From positions 27,826,353-27,890,352 of the forward strand of contig OY804589.1 in assembly GCA_963680875.1 (NCBI GenBank): 64,000 bases of DNA, read 5' to 3'. Position numbers and translations under genes: made by a program. This stretch comes from Bathymodiolus brooksi (lineage: Eukaryota > Mollusca > Bivalvia > Mytilida > Modiolidae). The notes beneath the pieces are model-generated. The model did no database searches, was not told the origin of the DNA, and worked only from the letters and a program-made list of their open reading frames with translations. Below are positions 55,838 to 64,000 of the stretch, piece by piece (position 1 is the stretch's first letter; each line of letters starts with the position of its first letter).

Positions 55838-56075
55838 GTTGGTTTTTGGTGTTTAACGCCACTTTCAACAACATTTCAGTTATATCGTGGCGGTCAGTTT
55901 TATTGGTGGAGGAAACCGGAATACCCGGAGAAAACCACCGACCTGCCGCAAGGCACTGACAAACTTTATCACATAATGTTGTACACCTCACTCTGATCGA
56001 GATTCGAACTCACAACCTCAGTGGTGATAGGCAATCATTGCATTGATAGTTGTAAATCCAACTACCATACATCAA
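55838..56075 (-). mobile_element. SINE family A, full length
   Basis: TTTGGTGTTTAACGCCACTT, CAGTTATATCGTGGCGGTCA, GACAAACTTTATCACATAAT, head GAGATTCGAACTCACAACCT, GTGGTGATAGGCA and TGTAAATCCAACTACCATAC. A good reference copy for the family. Confidence 0.92.
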
Positions 56076-56489
56076 GAACACAGACCACGACTGTATGGCA
56101 TTGATTATTGATTTTCAGATTAAAAGTCATATCACTAGCATATTATTAATAGCTTATATGGGCGAATATAACCTTGGATATTTATTATTTTGTTAGTGTT
56201 TAAAGATCCTGTTTTTAAATGTAAACAATACATTGTTATATTTTTAGAATGACTTTCATTAATATCAAAGTCAACAATGTGCTTTTATTGCATTAAATAA
56301 AAACATAAAAATGATTTATAGATTGATATTGCAAGTGTTTGTCTACTCAACCATGAAATGTTTTTCAGGGTGGCAGTATAAGACTTTGATTTTGTACAAA
56401 AACATGGATCATTCTCTCAAATTTTAAAAATATGTTTTCAAAAATATTTGATAACCTTTTAATATACCCCCTGCACTCGCATTGGTGTT

Positions 56490-56905
56490 GTGTTTTTTTG
56501 TGTGTTTTTTTATGGGAGTGAGTGAGGTTTTAGAGATTATGATATTACAAACACTTGAATTGGTGTAGTGTTTTTTTATGGGAGTGAGTGAGGTTTTAGA
56601 GATTATGATATTACAAACACTTGAATTGGTGTAGTGTTTTTTTATGGGAGTGAGTGAGGTTTTAGAGATTATGATATTACAAACACTTGAATTGGTGTAG
56701 TGTTTTTTTATGGGAGTGAGTGAGGTTTTAGAGATTATGATATTACAAACACTTGAATTGGTGTAGTGTTTTTTTATGGGAGTGAGTGAGGTTTTAGAGA
56801 TTATGATATTACAAACACTTGAATTGGTGTAGTGTTTTTTTATGGGAGTGAGTGAGGTTTTAGAGATTATGATATTACAAACACTTGAATTGGTGTTGTG
56901 TTTTT
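56490..56905. repeat. 66-bp minisatellite, about six units
   Basis: Units begin GTGTTTTTTTATGGGAGTGA and contain GATTATGATATTACAAACAC then TTGAATTGGTGTA. The last units are almost identical. Confidence 0.95.
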
Positions 56906-58660
56906 ATGTTTTTGTTTTGATTACCGGTAGAAGTTATGAATATTGCTCGTGTGCTGCACATTGGAGGCCTTCTCACAGGTGCATGCAAATTGAGGTATGA
57001 GTTTGATGAGTACTGCTTGTGTGCAGGTAGAGGCCCTCATCTTTCAAAATTGTGTCCAGCAGGCCTTGCCAAACATGTAGTTACTTAAAATAGAAATATT
57101 CTTAAAATATCCATCTCTGCTACATTTCTTATTTGAATGAGCTAAAATTAATCAGTTGAGCATATATTCTTGTTTTTCGAGTAAAATTTTGTCACTTTGT
57201 CTTTTTTTTTGCATATATGCAAATTAAGTATAATTTGATCAAAATTCATTTGAAAATCAATTTCTTAGAGAACCCACTAGACCAAATTAAATTAAACTCC
57301 TTTGATGGTTCTCTTTCATAACTATTTTTGGCAATTCCTTCCATCAAAGATACGGATAGGGATTAATATAAGTTCTTGTAACTTGTTTCCCAATCCTATT
57401 TAATTACTTCTTATTGTGTAATGTATATAGCTGAATATTGTAATGTTATATTGAATTGATTAATAAAATATGTTTAAACTAAAGATGGCCACTGTTACTA
57501 AAAATAGAAATTTTCTTAAAATAGTCATTACTTATAAGAATCACCTCAAATTTGAATAGTAAATATATTGCCATGAGTTGTTTAACATATACATGTATAT
57601 TGCTTGTTTTTCAATAAAATTTGTAATTTTGTCAATTTTTGGCAAAAAAAAATTATGTGCTAATTTAAGCCTAATTTGATCTAAATTTATCTAGAAATCT
57701 ATTTCTCAGAAACCACCAGACCAAATTACATCACAATCGGAATGGATGCTCCTTTTATGGTCCTCTTTCAGAATTCTGTCCAACATTTATGTCCTCGAAC
57801 AAATGTTAATGTGTTACAAAAAATAGAATAGATAAAAAAACATTGGGTCATTTTAACTGAACTTGCATTGCTGAGTAGTGTATATGGAATCTCAAACTTG
57901 CATACAAAATCGTATGTATATGCTGGCAAGGTCATTATACATGTAAAATATATTCGCTCTCAATAAATGTTCATGCTTCATTAGCTTGGTTTAAAGAATT
58001 TGTCTGCTAGGAGTTGTTTCCCTTTATCTGAAAATAATAAATTAATATTAAATTTTGTATTGTGTAAGAAGTATTTTAGAAACAATATATAAAAAGTTCG
58101 TCAGCACGTCAGTATTTGAAATAAGCATATTTTATTAGCGCAAAATATCAGCCATTGAGATTGAACACATGTTACAACAACAAGTATTAACACCAGCTCC
58201 CTACAGTTAACAACATATATATTACATATACATAATAACAACTATATATTGATCTGATGTTTCCATTTAATTAAATAAAGTTGCACAAATAAAAAATTCA
58301 AGAAACCGAGAAAAAAAATTAACAAAGAGACATTAGTATTTAATTAATAAACCTAAATGTTTATTTAACATGAAATTATAATCAATTTATTAAATGCTAG
58401 TATGCAAGTGATTTCACTGATTCGAGTGAAGCGTGTCGTAATCAAGGCGTTTTAGTTTTATCTATAGTTTTATCTATTGGATATTGATGATTTTGACATG
58501 CAACGCTGGCTGCTACTGTGATACAATGCACTGGCATGTAGGCTATTACAGCTGTCTTTGTAAGAAATAAAAACATAATTTTCGTCAAGGTCATTGCATT
58601 ATACAATATCAAGGACATAATATGTCTGCAATGTAACTGTCCATTTAACTTCAGTAGTGA
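56906..58660. other. Noncoding DNA with a two-copy diverged repeat
   Basis: Segments 57170-57330 and 57590-57780 are related (TTGTTTTTC, ACCAGACCAAATTA, TGGTCCTCTTTCA) and resemble the units at 59700-60780. No gene seen. Confidence 0.45.
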
Positions 58661-59320
58661 TTATCAATCAATAAATATGAGTCATAGTTCATGATCTAAG
58701 GGAAGTTGGTTGACCATTATAATTTCCATGACTTCCTGGAGGAGAATAAATACGACTTGAACATAAGCACGATGTATATGCACAGTCAAACCTGCCCATG
58801 AGGTCACCTCTATTAAGCAGTCACATATATTAAAAGGTCACTTTGTTCTTGTTCTGTAGTAGAAAATTTTATATGAATTGAACCTCTTAAAGAGGTTATC
58901 TATCACTTTTACTCTGTCCCAAATTTTACCTCTAAATACAGGTTTATCTGTAGTTGTTGTATTGTAATGCTTACAAATGTGCTTGATGACCATTATTATT
59001 TCCACGACTTCCTGGAAGATTGAGAATAAATATTATTTGAACATAAGTACATGTATGATGTACATGTAGTTGTCGCACATGTAATGTTTACAAATGTGCA
59101 TGTATTTTACATGAATCACTTATCAATCAATAAATATAATTAAGTGGTAGTTCATGATCTAAGGGAAGCTTGTTGACCATTATTATTTCCCCAACTTCCT
59201 GGAAGGTAGAGAATAAATACGACTTGAACATAAGTACAGTACTGTACATGTAGTTGTGTTCTGTAATGTTTACAAGTGTACATGTAATTTACATGAATCA
59301 CTTAACCACTGATATCATTG
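58660..59320. repeat. Threefold diverged tandem repeat
   Basis: TTCATGATCTAAGGGAAG, TTGACCATTATTATTTCC, ACTTCCTGGAAG and ACTTGAACATAAGTAC recur around 58700, 58985 and 59160, with ACATGTAATTTACATGAATC between the last copies. Confidence 0.7.
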
Positions 59321-59544
59321 ATATAGGCCAACTAAAAAATGCTTGTTGTACATGTATGTTATAGGCCAACAGACTAAAATCATGTATGTGATATTTCAAT
59401 GCAGAAAAGAGAAAACGTGCTAATCATTTGTGACACATATTGCCGTATGCATTTATATACAATGTAGGGGATCACTTTTGAATTGTTTGTTAATGTGTGT
59501 GTGTGTTTGATTTTATTTTTGCATCATTTCCATGTGTCATTTTT

Positions 59545-60880
59545 AGCTCACCTGGCCATAGCCCATGTGAGCTTTTGTCATGGGTAAGCATTCGTCCGTC
59601 CGTTCGTCCGTCCGTTAGCTTTTCACGATTTAGCTCTTCTTCTCTGAAACCCCAGAACAGATTTCAACCAAACTTGCCATAAATGTTCATTGGATGGTCC
59701 TCAACCAGATTTGTGTTTTTGGTGCTGATTTGAAATCCAACATGGCTGCCAGGGTCCATAATGTGTTCTCATTGGCTGAAATTTTAAAAATCGTCTTGTC
59801 AGAAACCACCAAGCCAATTGAATTGTGACTTTGCAGAAATGATCATTGGGTGGTCCTGTACTAAACTTGTGAATCGTTTGCCGATCAGAAATTCAAGATG
59901 TCCGCCATGACTCGACTTAGTTTTAACATAGGACCCTATGGAAAAAATGTTTAAAAGTCTTCTCCTCTGAAACCAGTAAGTCAATTTAAAGCAAACATGG
60001 CATGAATGGTCCTTGGGTGGTCAACTTTCAAAATTATGTCCTGTGACCCCGACCTCCATCCAAGATCGTCAGCGGACATAGTTTTAACATAGGACCCTAT
60101 GGGGAAAATGTTTAAAAAAAAAATTCCTCTGAAACCAGTAAGCCAATTTAAAGCAAACATGGCATGAATGGTCCTTAAGTGGTCAACTTTCAAAATTATA
60201 TCCAGTGACCCAGACCTCCACCCAAGATGGCCGCCATCAGCGGACATAGTTTTAACATAGGACCCTATGGGAAATGTGTTTAAAAATCTTCTCCTCTGAA
60301 ACCAGGGAGCCAATTTAAAGCAAACATGGCATGGATCATCCTTAAGTGGTCAATTTTCAAAATTGTGTCCAGTGACCCTGACCTCCATCCAAGATGGCCA
60401 CCTTCAGCAGACATAGTTTTAACATGGGACCCTATGGGGAAAAAAATGTTTTAAAATCTTCTCCTCTGAAACCAGTCAGCCAATATAGCAAACATGTCAA
60501 CGATGGTCCTTAGGTGGTCAACTGCCAAAATTGTGTTCAGTGACCCTGATCTCGGTCCAAAATGGCCACCGTCAGCGGACATAGTTTTAACATAGGACCT
60601 ATGGGAAAATTGTTTAAAAGTCCTCTCCTCTGAAACCAGTCAGCCAATTTAAAGCAAGCATGGCATGGATGGTCCTTGGGTAATATACTTTCAAAATTGT
60701 GTCCGGTGACCACGACCTCCATCCAAGATGGCTGCTATGAGCAGACATAGTTTTAACATACATTGTAAAACCCTATGGGATTTGAATAGTAAAACTTAGA
60801 TGTATTCGGCATGCAGACATTCTTAGGAGGGCTTATTTATGTCAGGTGAGCGATACAGGCTCACCTGAGTCTCTAGTTAA
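59545..60880. repeat. Dispersed repeat with six 150-170-bp internal units and GCTCACCTG ends
   Basis: Starts TTTAGCTCACCTGGCCATAG with (CGTCCGTC)n and ends CAGGTGAGCGATACAGGCTC. Inside, units with CTTCTCCTCTGAAACCAGTA, AAAGCAAACATGGCATGAAT, CCATCCAAGATGGCCGCCAT and ACATAGGACCCTATGGG repeat about six times. Minus-strand frames here are repeat artefacts. Confidence 0.85.
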
Positions 60881-60967
60881 TCTTCTGCTTATAAACTCCT
60901 CCGGCCAAAATTAAATACATGTACCAGAATGGTTTGCAGTTTAATTACTGTCTCACGATTAATTTTA

Positions 60968-61225
60968 TATTGTTTGTTTGATGGTATTTAACGCCACTTT
61001 CAACAATATTTCAGTTAAATCATCGCGGTCAGTTTTATTGGTGGAGGAAACCGGAGAAAACCACAGACCTGCGGCAAGTAACTGACAAACTTTATCACAT
61101 AATGTTGTACTAGTACACATCGCCCTGATCGAGATACGAACTCACAACATCAGTGGTGATAGGCACTGATTGCATAGGTAGTTGTAAATCCAAATACCAT
61201 GCAATCATGGCCACGATGGCTCCTA
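60968..61225 (-). mobile_element. SINE family A, full length
   Basis: GGTATTTAACGCCACTTTCA, CATCGCGGTCAGTTTTATTG, GACAAACTTTATCACATAAT and head CGAACTCACAACATCAGTGG. Confidence 0.88.
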
Positions 61226-62525
61226 ATTAATTTTATAATTGGTAAGGTACCAGTAGTTGTGGAACACAAGAATATTTTATTTTGTTTAAATCTCTTCAAC
61301 CTTTAAAAATAATTAAAAAAATCGACTCCTCTGTCAGATTGCTAAAACATGTGATATATATTAGTTTATTATGTGTAGTGAATATTACACCATAACTAGC
61401 TCCTTCCTGTAGAACCTGCATGTAATATTAATGTTCATTGTTAAAACATTGAAATTAAGAATATTAGTTTTCAATGTGGTTTAAAGTGTATGTTATGCCA
61501 GAAATCTCCCCTCCCCCCCTGTAGAGCCTACTAATAATATTAATGTTCATTGTTAAAACATTGAATATATGTTATGCCAAAAATCTCTCTCCCCCCTGTA
61601 GAGCCTACATATGTATTAATGTTCATTGTTAAAACAGACACCTGCCAGCTTCGATCCTACAGATGATAGTTTTTTGCCAACTGACTCATTTCTATATTTT
61701 TCACCCTCAGTTTATGGACCTAGTAGTCTATTATGAGATGGAGATATCTCTTAATACTGAGCATAGCAGAAAAAGGGGGGGAGGGTAGTGTTTAGCACTA
61801 ATGAGCATAACAGATAATTTATTTGTTGATGAATCAACACATTAAGTTGATATCATGTGAAATTCTTTACTTAACTTAAATATGTCTTGGAATTGTAAAT
61901 AATGTCAAACTTGTATTAAGAGGTCACCTTTGGGAGAAGAAAAGGTGGCCTTATATAATATGAGACAGGTGTCCTCTTAAAAGAGATTAAATTCATATGA
62001 AATTTTCTATGACAGGTCAAGAAAATGGTGACCTTTTAATACAGGTGACTGCTTAATAGAGGTGACCACATCGGCAGTGTTTTTATACTCCTATCTGTCT
62101 GAATTACATACAAACACATGGTTTCAGCTGGATTTTTATTATACTAAGGTCAAATAACCTAACTCATAAATTCCTCAGGCCTTTTGTCCGGAAAGGCACT
62201 TGTTCAATAGGTCAATTGGTTTGATTCATTAAGATGCAGCTGGAGCTTAATTTAATATTCATTTGTTTCAAACATGCATACTTATTATGATATTTGGAAT
62301 TGACAGCCAGACAGGTTTTCAGAGATCACCATCTCTTTTCAAAAAAATGTTAAGCTTAAGTGAAAATAAATAGAAATTAAAATCAAATTCCCCAAAGAGG
62401 AATGAGCTACCCTAAATATGTTACAAAAAAAGTCAAAAGCTGGCTAAAGGCTATTACAGAAATAAATGAATGGGAAGGTTGGATGGCACTTTTATTTAAC
62501 CTCACCACAAATATTATATTTTGAA
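61226..62525. other. Noncoding DNA with short duplications
   Basis: The phrase TTAATGTTCATTGTTAAAAC recurs three times (61427, 61541, 61615). A GGTCACC-rich dispersed repeat occurs at 61910-62080 and has relatives near 55380 and 58795. No exon seen. Confidence 0.45.
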
Positions 62526-62529
62526 TAGG

Positions 62530-63174
62530 TTATTTCATCGATAATGGGTAAAGGGAAATCCCCTTTTCCTGAAATTTGCGATTCGGAACTGGGGGAGTAG
62601 GGACGGGAGGAGATTTCGCCTGATTTGCATCATTACTGACATTAGATGTATCAGGTTCAGAATCAATCTGACTGGGAGGGTGAGACTTTCCAAATCCCAT
62701 TGATTTAAGCGTCGGCTGGTCTTTGTGCAATCAAAGTTTCTTCTTTGGTGGCATGTTTCGTAAAAATGACCTTGAACGTAATGCATCGGGCTATTTCATT
62801 GGTTGAAGTACGGTTAAAGAACCAATCAAGCATGATTTAACATATCATGGTAAGGGAAAGTTAAATTTTTACTAAACAATTTTCCGATTGGGTATTTGGG
62901 AGGGGGGAATCGACCAATCAAATTAATTGTTGCTAATAGACAGCTTACAATTCTCGCTTCGCAACAATGAGTAGCGGATTCGGCCGAGGTTTGCCGATTG
63001 AGACAGCTTGTCAACAAAAATACTCGATCACGTGTCCGATGCATACGTAGCATGCATCAGTCTTTTTGGCCACTTATTTTGGAACAAACGGTCATTTTGC
63101 CAGCAATGTCAAATTATTTCCTGTCATATACGCAAATGATCGGCCGATGACCGACACCAAACGGAAACCCTGAA
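62530..63174 (-). mobile_element. 5' end of a hAT-type element with transposase N-terminus relic
   Basis: On the minus strand an end CAGGGTTTCCGTTTGGTGTC at 63174 looks like a hAT terminus. About 400 bp inward, MPPKKKL is followed by a stop, and then LHKDQPTLKSMGFGKSHPPS and FQEKGISLYPLSMK (62730-62530). The basic start, Ser/Pro linker and KFQEKW-like phrase recall ZNF862/KIAA1586-like hAT proteins. The catalytic part and the other terminus were not found. Confidence 0.45.
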
Positions 63175-63184
63175 AGTGAAAATA

Positions 63185-63330
63185 ATTAGCAATATTCTTT
63201 AACCAAAACCTTCATTAGCAATATTCTCTAACCAAAACCTTCATTAGAATATTCTCTAACCAAAACCTTCATTAGAATATTCTCTAACCAAAACCTTCAT
63301 TAGAATATTCTCTAACCAAAACCTTCATTC
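63185..63330. repeat. 28-bp minisatellite, about five units
   Basis: Units AGAATATTCTCTAACCAAAA-CCTTCATT. The first two units carry AGCAATATTC. Confidence 0.92.
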
Positions 63331-64000
63331 TGTCTTCCTTTGTAGCCAATACCAGGTGTATTTATACAAATCACAACATATCAGTTTTCGTTCATTATAT
63401 ACCTTTGGGTTTTTTTCACCTGTTGTTGTTACCTGTTATTATACATGTAGGTGAAACAGATTAATATTAATGTGAAACACAGTTTAACAAAATATCCTCA
63501 AGTATATACATCTTAAATAAAATTAATTGATTGATTGGTGTTTAAAGCCAACATTAGTAATATTTTAGTAAGCATACCATATAACTGAAGTATGTTGAAA
63601 GTGGCATTAAACACCAGAACCCATAACACTAATCTTAAATTAAGCACCTTTAATTTTCTCACATTGTCGGTAACCCACAGGTGATCACATCATGCTCCGA
63701 TTACTCTCCATGAGTAATGAAAGCGTGACCAGCTGTGTGTTATAAACGACAGTCCTCGAAATGAAAATTTGAATTTACTGGTCCAAATCAAATTCTTAAA
63801 TTTATTTTATATATTATATAAGAACTGAAAAATTTACTGGTCTGAACAAAGTTTTAATGATCTTGGGCCGGAAGACTGGTGCTCATCGTGAGGACTGCAA
63901 CGATACTTTTTCCCAAATTATTTGCTAATTTTAAAATAATTTTGTTTATTATCACACCTGATTAAAAGGTTGTTTACCATGAGAGTAGATAGTTATAATA
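63331..64000. other. Noncoding right end
   Basis: A SINE family A tail (TATAACTGAAGTATGTTGAA, GTGGCATTAAACACC) at 63578-63620 is the only recognised item. Confidence 0.5.

Noticed and set aside
59799..60722. Minus-strand open frames with repeated WFQRRRFLN phrases
   Set aside because: They repeat with the units of a noncoding dispersed repeat and show no codon-level conservation.
62826..63053. 75-residue minus-strand open frame
   Set aside because: It lies between the hAT-like terminus and the decayed N-terminus, and has no recognisable domain or start context.

Overview
This window is AT-rich eukaryotic nuclear DNA with spliced genes (GT-AG introns) in a sea of SINEs, LINEs, MITEs, DNA transposons and minisatellites. 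The gene set, and repeated tRNA-derived SINEs whose 3' half carries a motif like GTTGAAAGTGGCGTTAAACA, point to a mollusc, most likely a bivalve. The organism call is inference; the gene and element calls come from the sequence.

Left part (1-17.4 kb): the minus strand holds the 5' end of a DNAJC7-type TPR/J-domain co-chaperone gene. Three exons join in phase (17389-17316, 5377-5280, 4092-3968) and give the N-terminus and first TPR region. Intron 1 (about 12 kb) contains a 1.66-kb TIR element and a complete-looking 5.7-kb Mutator-like transposon (7407-13115). That transposon encodes a two-exon FLYWCH-MULE transposase, is bounded by inverted arrays of a 16-bp repeat, and is flanked by 8-bp target duplications. 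A degraded LINE follows. Just past exon 3 lies a 73-bp tandem array in which every unit carries a copy of the start of the expected next DNAJC7 exon.

Middle (17.56-27.2 kb): 169 bp from the DNAJC7 start codon, and divergent from it, begins a complete six-exon gene for an ankyrin-repeat/SOCS-box (ASB) protein of 324 residues. It would act as the substrate receptor of a Cullin-5 ubiquitin ligase. Its introns hold 43-bp and 33-bp minisatellites, a perfect 35-bp-arm palindrome and many SINEs.

27-45 kb holds no complete gene that I recognise. There is one orphan exon-like stretch (28953-29070), a nested fold-back element, two copies of a MITE with 10-bp target duplications, a second copy of the LINE 3' region, several SINE families, and a DNA element with palindromic TIRs and a cysteine-rich integrase tail inserted in a LINE.

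45.2-45.9 kb: the first two coding exons of a UBE2E-class ubiquitin-conjugating enzyme (plus strand). The rest of the catalytic domain was not found to the right edge. That side is filled by a 2.1-kb, 27-bp minisatellite, a 4.55-kb hAT-like insertion that splits a SINE and itself holds a TTAA-flanked element, a 66-bp minisatellite, a GCTCACCTG-ended dispersed repeat, and the 5' end of a minus-strand hAT element.

The three host genes belong to protein quality control and ubiquitination (HSP70/90 co-chaperone, Cullin-5 receptor, E2), but nothing here shows that they work together beyond the shared promoter of the first two.
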